Positions 6,811 to 14,143 of a stretch of 23,245 bases of DNA are shown here, one piece after another. The stretch comes from an uncultured Chromatiaceae bacterium (GTDB lineage: Bacteria > Pseudomonadota > Gammaproteobacteria > Enterobacterales > Alteromonadaceae). A program made the position numbers and the translations under genes. Each line of letters starts with the position of its first letter. Position 1 is the stretch's first letter. The stretch covers positions 1-23,245 of the forward strand of contig CAMLNG010000007.1 in the NCBI GenBank assembly GCA_946481195.1. The letters are read 5' to 3'. A model generated the notes under the pieces. That model saw only the letters and a list, made by a program, of their open reading frames with translations, had not been told where the DNA came from and ran no database searches.

Positions 6811-8310
6811 CTAATCGCGTAAATACCGCAGCAGCTTATCAAAGGCGCGATAACTCAGCGCTTCCAGCAAATGTGGCCGGCCAATGTTGTGCTCGCCGGC
6901 CAGATCGGCAATGGTCCGGGCCACTTTCCATAATTTGTGAAAACTGCGGCTGGACAGCTGTAGTTGGGAGACAGCCTGTTCGAGAAAAGCGCTGTCGGCA
7001 CTTTGCAGCGGACAATGCTGTTCCAGTTCCGCGCTACTGAGCCTGGCATTTGGTTTGCCCTGGCGCTGCAGCTGATGTTCTCTTCCGGCCAGCACCCGGG
7101 CTGCGACTATCTCGCTGGTTTCGCCGCTACTTTGTTGACTTAGCATGCCGGCGGGCAACAAAGGCACTTCGAGCTGCAAATCAATCCGGTCGGTCAGTGG
7201 CCCGGAAATGCGAGCAAGATAACGTAGAATTTCGGCTTTACTGGCGCGGCCGTCCAGATGATGGCCACTTGGGCTAGGGTTCAGTGCCGCAACCAGCTGA
7301 AACTGCGCCGGAAATTCGGCCTGGCGGCCAGCGCGGGAAATGTGCACCAAACCGGTTTCTAAGGGTTCGCGTAGCGCGTCCAGCACATGGCGCTGAAATT
7401 CGGGCAATTCATCGAGAAATAACACGCCATGGTGCGCCAGCGAGATCTCACCGGGTTTAGGCAAAGTGCCGCCACCGGCTAACGCTGGCGCTGAACTGGT
7501 GTGATGTGGCTGGCGAAACGGTCGCTGGCAGAAATCAGCAGCAGGCGGCAAGGCCGCAATCGAATAAATCGCCGCGCTTTCTAAGGCTTCACGAAAGGTT
7601 AGCGGCGGTAAAATGCTTGGCAGCCGCTGTGCCAGCATCGATTTGCCGGTGCCAGGCGGACCGTAGAACAATAAATTATGCGAACCGCAGGCAGCAATTT
7701 CCAACGCTCTTTTGGCGTGTTGCTGGCCTTTAACATCCGACAGGCATAACGGCGAAGGAGTGGGCGCATGGGGCAACACCGGAATAGCCGGTAACGGTTG
7801 TTGTGCCAGCAGATGGCTGTGTACCTGCAACAGATGACTGGCGCCCAGCACCAACACGTCCGGCACTTGCCTGGCAATGCTGGCATTTGGCATCGGCAGC
7901 AGCAAAGCCCGGCCGGCCTGCTGTGCGGCGAGCGCCAACGGAATTTCACCGACGATAGGCCGGATCTCGCCCGATAGTGCCAGTTCGCCATAAAATTCAG
8001 TGTCAGCTACCGCAGCGGCGGGCAGCTGACCACTGGCCACCAGAATGCCAATGGCAATGGGCAAATCAAAACGGCCGCCTTCTTTGGGTAAATCGGCCGG
8101 CGCCAGATTGACGATAATTTTGCGGTCGGGAAAATCAAAACCACAGGTCAGCAACGCACTGCGCACCCGGTCACGCGCTTCCCGCACTGTGGTTTCCGCC
8201 AGCCCGACCAGTTGAAAACCGGGCAGGCCAGCGGACAGATGCACCTCGATAGTCACGGCTGGTGCCTGCAGGCCAAGCCGGGCTCTGCTATGGATTAATG
8301 CCAGTGTCAT
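6811..8310 (-). CDS. comM: ComM/YifB-family Mg-chelatase-like AAA+ ATPase
   Basis: A 499-residue protein matching ComM in length and order. The N-terminal Lon-protease-like ChlI fold (~1-165) begins with MTLALIHSRARLGL and includes GLPGFQLVGLAE. The AAA+ Mg_chelatase domain follows, with Walker A GPPGTGKS (217-224), Walker B GVLFLDELPEF (295-305) and a C-terminal helical domain. ComM is a hexameric helicase that drives branch migration to integrate single-stranded DNA during natural transformation, and it is widely conserved even in species not known to be competent. The start at 8310 fits AAGGA five bases upstream and the conserved N-terminus; the frame stays open 26 codons further upstream but that part does not look like ComM. 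It is divergent from trkH across 171 bp. Confidence 0.95.
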   Translation of the reverse strand: MTLALIHSRARLGLQAPAVTIEVHLSAGLPGFQLVGLAETTVREARDRVRSALLTCGFDFPDRKIIVNLAPADLPKEGGRFDLPIAIGILVASGQLPAAAVADTEFYGELALSGEIRPIVGEIPLALAAQQAGRALLLPMPNASIARQVPDVLVLGASHLLQVHSHLLAQQPLPAIPVLPHAPTPSPLCLSDVKGQQHAKRALEIAACGSHNLLFYGPPGTGKSMLAQRLPSILPPLTFREALESAAIYSIAALPPAADFCQRPFRQPHHTSSAPALAGGGTLPKPGEISLAHHGVLFLDELPEFQRHVLDALREPLETGLVHISRAGRQAEFPAQFQLVAALNPSPSGHHLDGRASKAEILRYLARISGPLTDRIDLQLEVPLLPAGMLSQQSSGETSEIVAARVLAGREHQLQRQGKPNARLSSAELEQHCPLQSADSAFLEQAVSQLQLSSRSFHKLWKVARTIADLAGEHNIGRPHLLEALSYRAFDKLLRYLRD

Positions 8311-8481
8311 AAGCATCCTTGCTTGCTGGACAGAGATTAAGATGTAGTTCAATGTTAAATAATTGCAAATTAAACTGCGGCATCTCACACGACTACCAGC
8401 CTTTATTCTGCAGACAGAAGCCGCTACACTGCTCCATCCTGTCTATATTCACTGTTCTGACTGCATGACATCCGGGCCTCC

Positions 8482-9951
8482 ATGATCACTGAAGTACAAA
8501 CTGCAAAAAGTCGTTATCTGTTTTATCGGGTGATCGGATATCTGCTGGTGATTTTGTCGCTGTTTATGTTGCTGACTGCCGGTGTCGCCGTGTATTTCAA
8601 TGAGCAAAGCTTCTGGAGTTACCTCATCAGTAGTCTGCTCACGGTCAGTATCGGTTACAGCCTGGTCTACAAAGGCCGGCATGATTTTGTCCTGATGAAA
8701 CGCCAGCTGTTTTTGCTGACCACCTTATGCTGGGTATCGATTTGTTTGTTTGCCACTTTGCCTTTTGTGCTGGTATTGCCGCACCTCAGTTATGTCGATG
8801 CGGTGTTTGAAACCGTCTCAGCCATCACCACCACAGGCGCGACAGTGCTCAAAGGGCTGGATAACATGCCAAGAGGCCTGCTGTTCTGGCGCGCGGTGCT
8901 GCAGTGGATTGGTGGTGTCGGGATTATCGTGATGGCGATTGCCATTTTGCCGGCGTTAAAAATCGGTGGGATGAAGTTATTTAAAACCGAAAACTCGGAT
9001 ATTTCCGAAAAAATTCTGCCGCGCAGTTCCAGCCTGAGTCTGATGATTGGTGTGGTTTACCTCGGCATGTCAGCCAGCTGTATGACGCTGTTTTATCTGT
9101 TTGGCATGAATGGCTTTGATGCTATTACTCATGGCATGACAACAGTCGCAACCGGTGGTTTTGCCAATTACGATGCCTCTTTTGGCCACTTTAACGATAA
9201 ACCGGTGCTGCTGTGGATTTCATCTTTGTTTATGTTGCTGTCGGCATTGCCGCTGGTATTGCTGGTTGGCACTGTGCGCGGCCACAAATGGTTGTTGTTG
9301 CGGGACCCGCAAGTGCGGGCCTTTTTAACCATCACGGCGTTTTGCGTGACCTTACTGACCTTGTATCAATACCACCATAATGACCGGCCTTTTTTTGATG
9401 CGCTGACCCATACCACCTTCAACGTGGTATCGATTATCAGTACCAGCGGATATGCCAGTGAAAACTATGCGGCCTGGGGCGGACTGGCGTTGATCCTGTT
9501 TTTTTACCTGACTTTTTCCGGCGGCTGTTCCGGTTCCACCAGCGGTGGCCTGAAGATTTTCCGCACTCAGCTGGCCGGTTTGTTATTGATTAAACAGTTT
9601 AAATTGTTGGTGCACCCGAATGCGGTCTGGGTGCAGAAATACGGCAGCAAACCGGTCAACGACCAGTTATTGGGGTCAGTGCTGGCGTTTTGTTTTATCT
9701 ATTTCGCCTCTATTGCCGCGCTGGCGCTGGGTTTGTCGATGTATGAACTGGATTTTGTGACGGCGCTGACCGGTGCTGCGACGGCGATCAGTAACGTTGG
9801 TCCAGGGCTTGGGCCTGTGATAGGTCCGGATGGCACTTTTGCCAGTTTACCCGACGGCGCCAAATGGCTGATTAGCTTTGGTATGTTATTGGGCCGACTG
9901 GAAATTCTGACGGTCCTATTATTGTTTACGCCGATGTACTGGCGCTTCTGA
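8482..9951 (+). CDS. trkH: TrkH-family potassium uptake channel subunit
   Basis: A 489-residue polytopic inner-membrane protein of the Trk/Ktr/HKT superfamily, which conducts K+ as a homodimer controlled by a cytoplasmic TrkA ring. Four selectivity-filter loops can be seen: TTTGATV (~G119), TVATGGF (~G225), ISTSGYAS (~G323) and SNVGPGLG (~G440). Between loops 3 and 4 is the family pattern SGGCSGSTSGGLKIFR, and the C-terminus has GRLEILTVLLLFTP. The length fits TrkH, and the protein appears complete. No trkA lies nearby, which is common since TrkA is often encoded elsewhere. The ribosome-binding site is poor (no clear AGGA upstream). It is divergent from comM and followed by a separate promoter for the tetR cassette. 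Confidence 0.93.
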   Translation: MITEVQTAKSRYLFYRVIGYLLVILSLFMLLTAGVAVYFNEQSFWSYLISSLLTVSIGYSLVYKGRHDFVLMKRQLFLLTTLCWVSICLFATLPFVLVLPHLSYVDAVFETVSAITTTGATVLKGLDNMPRGLLFWRAVLQWIGGVGIIVMAIAILPALKIGGMKLFKTENSDISEKILPRSSSLSLMIGVVYLGMSASCMTLFYLFGMNGFDAITHGMTTVATGGFANYDASFGHFNDKPVLLWISSLFMLLSALPLVLLVGTVRGHKWLLLRDPQVRAFLTITAFCVTLLTLYQYHHNDRPFFDALTHTTFNVVSIISTSGYASENYAAWGGLALILFFYLTFSGGCSGSTSGGLKIFRTQLAGLLLIKQFKLLVHPNAVWVQKYGSKPVNDQLLGSVLAFCFIYFASIAALALGLSMYELDFVTALTGAATAISNVGPGLGPVIGPDGTFASLPDGAKWLISFGMLLGRLEILTVLLLFTPMYWRF

Positions 9952-9992
9952 TGCTGTGACTGCGACACCAGGCTGATTTTTCCGCATTCACC

Positions 9993-10020
9993 TTGCGTTG
10001 TTGCGGTTTTCTCCTAAAAT
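9993..10020 (+). promoter_or_regulatory. Candidate sigma-70 promoter of the tetR-RND cassette
   Basis: TTGCGT at 9993-9998 (-35) is followed 16 bases later by TAAAAT at 10015-10020 (-10). The predicted start point, about 10027, falls inside the palindrome described separately, leaving a leader of about 25 nt to the ATG at 10052. The match is by eye only. Confidence 0.4.
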
Positions 10021-10032
10021 GACGATCCGTCA
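10020..10032. promoter_or_regulatory. Candidate TetR operator palindrome
   Basis: TGACG-ATC-CGTCA has perfect 5-bp arms around a 3-nt centre and overlaps the candidate -10 element and start point of tetR. Position and symmetry suit a dimeric TetR repressor acting on its own operon. It is shorter than many TetR operators, but flanking A/T runs (AAA before, ACTTTTT after) add partial symmetry. Confidence 0.4.
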
Positions 10033-10051
10033 ACTTTTTACGGTGCTGTGC

Positions 10052-10834
10052 ATGTCTCCTCAGCCGCTAATGCAAAATTCGCGCAGCCTGGCCCGGCAAC
10101 AACGGGAACAGGCGTTGCTGAAGCTGGCGCAGCAAATTTTGCGGCAGGACGGTTTTGCCGGCCTGACCATGGACCGGCTGACCGCTGTATCCGACGTATC
10201 TAAAGGCACTTTATATAATCATTTCAGCAGTAAAGAAGATGTCCTCACGGCGCTCAGCGTCGACTCTTTAGAGCGACTGCAGCAACTTTTCCAGCTCGCA
10301 CTGAGCTTTTCTGGTCACAGCCGGGAACGCGCATTGGCCCTGCATTATGCTTATCAGCGCTTCAGCGCCGCCGAACCGACCTTGTTTTTATGTTTGCTGA
10401 CCGCCGCAACGCCTGGGGTGATGGAAAAAAGCTCAGTGCAGCGGCTGCAACGCCGGCAACAACTGGAAACCGAATTATTGACCAGCTGCCAGAGCGTGCT
10501 GTCAGAGGCGCTGGCGGATGGCAGTTTAACGCTGCCCGCTGGCACAGCCGTTGAAGAATATGCCTTTATCAACTGGGCCATGGCGTTTGGCTGTAATGCA
10601 CTATTTACGCCGCTACGCCAGCTGGGTCTTTTTGCCGGCCTGGAGGCGGGGCAAGTTAATATTCACAGTATCAGCTTATTATTTGATGGTATGGGCTGGT
10701 TACCGCTGACGGCGGATTGGGATTATCAGGCCAGTTGGCAACGGATAAACCAGATGTTCAGTCAGCGGCTGGCAACAGCCGGATCTGATAGTTTCACTCA
10801 CCCGATGTTGAGCAATGCACAGGAGCCCGCATGA
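10052..10834 (+). CDS. TetR/AcrR-family transcriptional regulator
   Basis: A 260-residue regulator with a clear N-terminal TetR helix-turn-helix (~37-58): GLTMDRLTAVSDVSKGTLYN followed by HFSSKEDVL. The C-terminal ligand-binding part (~65-260) is helical and diverse; its ligand cannot be predicted. The start is uncertain. The frame is open further upstream (TTG at 9998, ATG at 10019), but a candidate promoter and palindrome occupy that stretch, so the ATG at 10052 or 10070 is more likely; none has a good Shine-Dalgarno. Its stop overlaps the start of the RND transporter gene (ATGA), so both are co-transcribed. It is probably a repressor of the cassette responding to a cargo molecule, by analogy with other TetR-RND pairs. 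Confidence 0.85.
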   Translation: MSPQPLMQNSRSLARQQREQALLKLAQQILRQDGFAGLTMDRLTAVSDVSKGTLYNHFSSKEDVLTALSVDSLERLQQLFQLALSFSGHSRERALALHYAYQRFSAAEPTLFLCLLTAATPGVMEKSSVQRLQRRQQLETELLTSCQSVLSEALADGSLTLPAGTAVEEYAFINWAMAFGCNALFTPLRQLGLFAGLEAGQVNIHSISLLFDGMGWLPLTADWDYQASWQRINQMFSQRLATAGSDSFTHPMLSNAQEPA

Positions 10835-13143
10835 ATCATCCCTGGTTAGACAACTCAGTAAAAAGGCCATGGCTGGCGGTTTTTCTGGTTCTGCTGGTTT
10901 CAGTGTTATTTAGCTGGGGGGCGAAAAATCTGTATTTTCGCGGCGATTTCCGCATTTTTTTCTCGGCGGATAACCCTCAAATGCAGGCATTCGAGCGGAT
11001 GCAGGCGCAGTTTAATAAAAGCGACAATATGCTGGTGGCCGTGTTGCCGGCCGAAGGGGATGTGTTCACACCGGAAGTGCTGACGGTGGTAAAGAAACTC
11101 ACGGACGCAGCCTGGCAAACACCTTATTCGTTGCGGGTCGACTCCATCACCAATTTCCAGCATACCGAAGCGCAGGAAGATGATTTACTGGTTGAGGATT
11201 TGCTGCTCGATGTGGCGGATATATCCGAAGAAAAAATCAGTAAAATCAAACAGGTAGTTTTAAGTGAACCGGCGATATTGAAACGTCTGGTGTCGGCCGA
11301 CGGCAGCATGACTGCAGTCAATATCACAGTGCAGCTGCCGGAGAAAGATCAGAACAAAGAAGTCGCAGATGTCTATTCAGCGGTGGCGGCTTTGACAGAA
11401 CAGCTGGCAAAAGAACATCCGACCGTCAGTTTTAAACTGGCTGGTGTTATTGCGCTCAACAATGCTTTTACCGCCGAAGCACAGCATGATGCCAGCGCGC
11501 TGGTGCCACTGATGTTTGTCACTATCATCCTGCTGCTGGCGCTGATGCTGCGCTCGGCGCTTGCTGCGCTGGCTGTGGTGATCATTATTATTCTGACCAT
11601 CAGTTCTACGCTTGGGCTCGCCGGCTGGGCCGGTATTTTCCTCAGCACCGCTACAGTCAACGTGCCGACGCTGGTCATGACACTGGCAGTTGCCGACAGT
11701 GTGCACCTGATTGCCTCCACCCAGTTTTTAATGCGCCAGGGCCAGTCCAAAGCCGATGCTATTCGCCAGGCCATGCTACTCAATGCGATGCCGGTATTTA
11801 TCACCAGTGCGACAACGGCTGTTGGTTTCCTGACGCTGAATTTCTCCGAAGTGCCGATTTTGCGCGACTTTGGCAACATGGTGGCTGTCGGCGTGATGCT
11901 GGCCTGGTTATTAACCATCCTGTTGTTACCGGCGTTACTGGCGTTATTACCGATAAGCAAAGGTCATGATTCCAAGGCCTTTGGCGGCATGGACCGCTTA
12001 GCTGAATTTGTCATCCGCCGGCCCGGTCCGATTCTGGTCGGTACCGTCTTGCTGACGCTGGCAGGGGGTTATCTGACGTTGCAAAACCGCGTCAATGACG
12101 AGGCGGTCAAATACTTCTCCACTCAGACTGAATACCGTCAGGCCGTGGATTTATTGGAAGAAAAGTTAGGCGGGGTATCACTGATGGATTTTGCCATCGA
12201 CAGTGGCAGTGCATCCGGTGTCAACGATCCGGCCTTTATTGCCGCTATTGATGCCTTTGGCGACTACCTGCAAACCTTGCCGGAAGTGACCCATGTCAGC
12301 CGGATCAGCGACACCTATAAACGGCTGAACAAAAGTATGCATGGCGACGACCCGGCCTTTTACCGGCTGCCGGAAAGTCAGGAGCTGGCGGCGCAATATC
12401 TGCTGATGTACGAAATGTCGTTGCCCTTTGGCTTGGATTTAAGCAATCAGCTGGACCTGGATAAAAGCGCCACCAAGGTTGGCATCACGATGCAAAACCT
12501 CGGCAGTAAAGAAATGACGGCGATTGAAGACAAAACGATGGCCTGGTTTCAACAGCATTATCCGCAGTATCCGATTGAGGCTTCCAGCACGGCGCTGATG
12601 TTTGCGCATATCGGCGAGCGTAATATGGCCAGTATGATGCAAAGCCTGCCGCTGGCGGCAGTGTTGATTTCCGCGTTGCTGGTACTAAGCCTGCGCTCCT
12701 GGAAGCTGGGTGCTATCAGTTTGTTGCCGAATATGGTGCCGGCGCTGATGGGTTTTGGCGTCTGGCAGTTATTGTCCGGCGAAATCAATTTAGGTCTGTC
12801 AGTGGTCGCGTCGATGAGCCTTGGCATTATCGTTGACGATACCGTGCATTTTCTCGCCAAATATCAGCATGCCCGCCAGGAAGGCCGTGATGCCGAAGAT
12901 GCGGTGCGCTACGCTTTTCACAGCGTTGGCTGGGCTTTGGTCGTGACCACAGTTGTGCTGGTGATTGGTTTCTCGGTGCTGCTGCTGTCTGATTTCCGGC
13001 TGAATTCTGATATGGGTCTGCTCACCGGCATTATTTTGCTGATTGCGCTGATAGTCGATTTCTTGTTTTTACCGGCGGTGCTGCTGAAGCTGGACCGCAA
13101 AGCTTATTCCCCGGCACCTGCTACTCATCCGAATGGAGTCTGA
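10831..13143 (+). CDS. RND-superfamily MMPL-type transporter
   Basis: A 770-residue inner-membrane transporter of the MMPL/HpnN-like branch of RND. The topology is the expected internal duplication. TM1 (~14-30) is followed by a large periplasmic loop (~35-220) and five membrane segments (~225-375); then TM7 (~400-417), a second loop (~420-600) and TM8-12 (~605-750). Proton-relay acidic residues sit in TM4 and TM10: AVADSVHL (D289) and GIIVDDTVHFLAKY (D669/D670). MMPL-type members move lipids or other hydrophobic molecules out of the inner membrane rather than acting in classical AcrB-type tripartite drug pumps, and no membrane-fusion protein gene is present here. Translation starts in the tetR stop (ATGA) with AGGAG six bases upstream. 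The LolA-like gene begins one base after its stop. Confidence 0.92.
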   Translation: MNHPWLDNSVKRPWLAVFLVLLVSVLFSWGAKNLYFRGDFRIFFSADNPQMQAFERMQAQFNKSDNMLVAVLPAEGDVFTPEVLTVVKKLTDAAWQTPYSLRVDSITNFQHTEAQEDDLLVEDLLLDVADISEEKISKIKQVVLSEPAILKRLVSADGSMTAVNITVQLPEKDQNKEVADVYSAVAALTEQLAKEHPTVSFKLAGVIALNNAFTAEAQHDASALVPLMFVTIILLLALMLRSALAALAVVIIIILTISSTLGLAGWAGIFLSTATVNVPTLVMTLAVADSVHLIASTQFLMRQGQSKADAIRQAMLLNAMPVFITSATTAVGFLTLNFSEVPILRDFGNMVAVGVMLAWLLTILLLPALLALLPISKGHDSKAFGGMDRLAEFVIRRPGPILVGTVLLTLAGGYLTLQNRVNDEAVKYFSTQTEYRQAVDLLEEKLGGVSLMDFAIDSGSASGVNDPAFIAAIDAFGDYLQTLPEVTHVSRISDTYKRLNKSMHGDDPAFYRLPESQELAAQYLLMYEMSLPFGLDLSNQLDLDKSATKVGITMQNLGSKEMTAIEDKTMAWFQQHYPQYPIEASSTALMFAHIGERNMASMMQSLPLAAVLISALLVLSLRSWKLGAISLLPNMVPALMGFGVWQLLSGEINLGLSVVASMSLGIIVDDTVHFLAKYQHARQEGRDAEDAVRYAFHSVGWALVVTTVVLVIGFSVLLLSDFRLNSDMGLLTGIILLIALIVDFLFLPAVLLKLDRKAYSPAPATHPNGV

Positions 13144-13144
13144 T

Positions 13145-13987
13145 ATGCATACTATTTCGCTGACATCACAATACCCCCTGGCCCGACGCACCTGGTCAAA
13201 ACTGTTATCCGGCTTTTTGTGCGCCGGTTGGTTAACCGCCGGATTTTTCAGTTTGCCCGTGCTGGCCGACGACGGTGGCAAGGGCCTGCAAATCGCCACA
13301 GAGCGGAAAACCCGTGACGAGGGCTGGAAAGACAGCGAATCAAAAACGACGATGGTGCTGCGTAATGCTCAAGGCGAAGAAAGTACCCGAGAGATCCGCA
13401 GTATCAGCCTGGAAGTTGCCAACGACGGCGACAAAGGCCTGACCATTTTTGACGAACCAAAAGATGTGCGTGGTACCGCGTTTCTGAACCATTCCCACAC
13501 CGGCAAACCGGACGATCAATGGCTGTATCTGCCGTCGGTCAAACGGGTCAAACGTATCGCCTCACGCAATAAATCCGGGCCATTTATGGCCAGCGAATTT
13601 GCCTATGAAGATTTAAGTTCGTTTGAGCTGGAGAAATTTAAATTTACCTGGCTACGCGACGAGCAGCTCAATGGCGAAGCGGTTTTTGTGGTGGAGCAGG
13701 TGCCGCTCGACGAATTTTCCGGTTATAGCAAAAGTGTGGTCTGGATTGATCAGGCGGAGTACCGTGCCCGCAAAATCGAATTTTATGACCGGAAAAACAC
13801 CTTGTTAAAAACTCTGGTGATGAGTGATTACAAACAGTATCTGAATAAATACTGGCGGCCACTGAAACTGCAAATGACCAATCATCAAACCGGCAAAAGC
13901 ACCGATTTACTGGTGCGCGATATCGAATTTGGTAAAGGCCGGACCGATGCCGATTTTGATACCAATGCGTTGCAACGCAGCCGGTAA
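13145..13987 (+). CDS. Periplasmic LolA-like outer-membrane lipoprotein-sorting family protein
   Basis: A 280-residue exported protein. A signal peptide (~1-42, cleavage after VLA before DDGG) precedes a single beta-rich domain of the LolA-like type (COG2834/PF17131). Recognisable stretches are LYLPSVKRVKRIASRNKSG with FMASEFAYEDL, and later the strands WIDQAEYRARKIEFYD, MSDYKQY and YWRPLKLQMTNHQTG. LolA and LolB folds are half-open barrels that shield acyl chains; relatives next to MMPL transporters are presumed to take hydrophobic cargo across the periplasm. The ATG at 13145 is preferred to one 12 bases earlier because of GGAG six bases upstream and because it lies one base after the RND stop. 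That arrangement implies coupled translation and a functional pair. It is not LolA itself, which is shorter. Confidence 0.88.
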   Translation: MHTISLTSQYPLARRTWSKLLSGFLCAGWLTAGFFSLPVLADDGGKGLQIATERKTRDEGWKDSESKTTMVLRNAQGEESTREIRSISLEVANDGDKGLTIFDEPKDVRGTAFLNHSHTGKPDDQWLYLPSVKRVKRIASRNKSGPFMASEFAYEDLSSFELEKFKFTWLRDEQLNGEAVFVVEQVPLDEFSGYSKSVVWIDQAEYRARKIEFYDRKNTLLKTLVMSDYKQYLNKYWRPLKLQMTNHQTGKSTDLLVRDIEFGKGRTDADFDTNALQRSR

Positions 13988-13994
13988 GCGGCGG

Positions 13995-14022
13995 CTCAGG
14001 TCAGCATGCAGACTGGCCTGAG
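13995..14022 (+). other. Intra-operon hairpin between the LolA-like and barrel genes
   Basis: CTCAGGTCAG (13995-14004) pairs with CTGGCCTGAG (14013-14022) over 10 bp with one G-T wobble and an 8-nt loop, 8 bases after the LolA-like stop. No T tract follows, so it is probably an RNA-stabilising or attenuating element that sets different levels for the two halves of the operon. Confidence 0.4.
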
Positions 14023-14143
14023 AATTGCTGAATGACTCGTTTTGAACAGGCAAGTAATCGCCGTGTAGTTGGTAAATAAGCCTGACTTCAGCCATGCTGA
14101 AACTAGCTTTGACGTCGGCAGTGTCAGATCCCGGAACCGAATC

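Noticed and set aside
8311..8388. An N-terminal extension of ComM
   Set aside because: The family begins at the MTLALIHSRA sequence and the ribosome-binding site is directly upstream of that ATG.
11373..11960. A 195-codon open frame on the minus strand
   Set aside because: It lies wholly antisense to the membrane segments of the RND transporter; its composition (many Ser, Thr, Ala) is that expected of a shadow frame.
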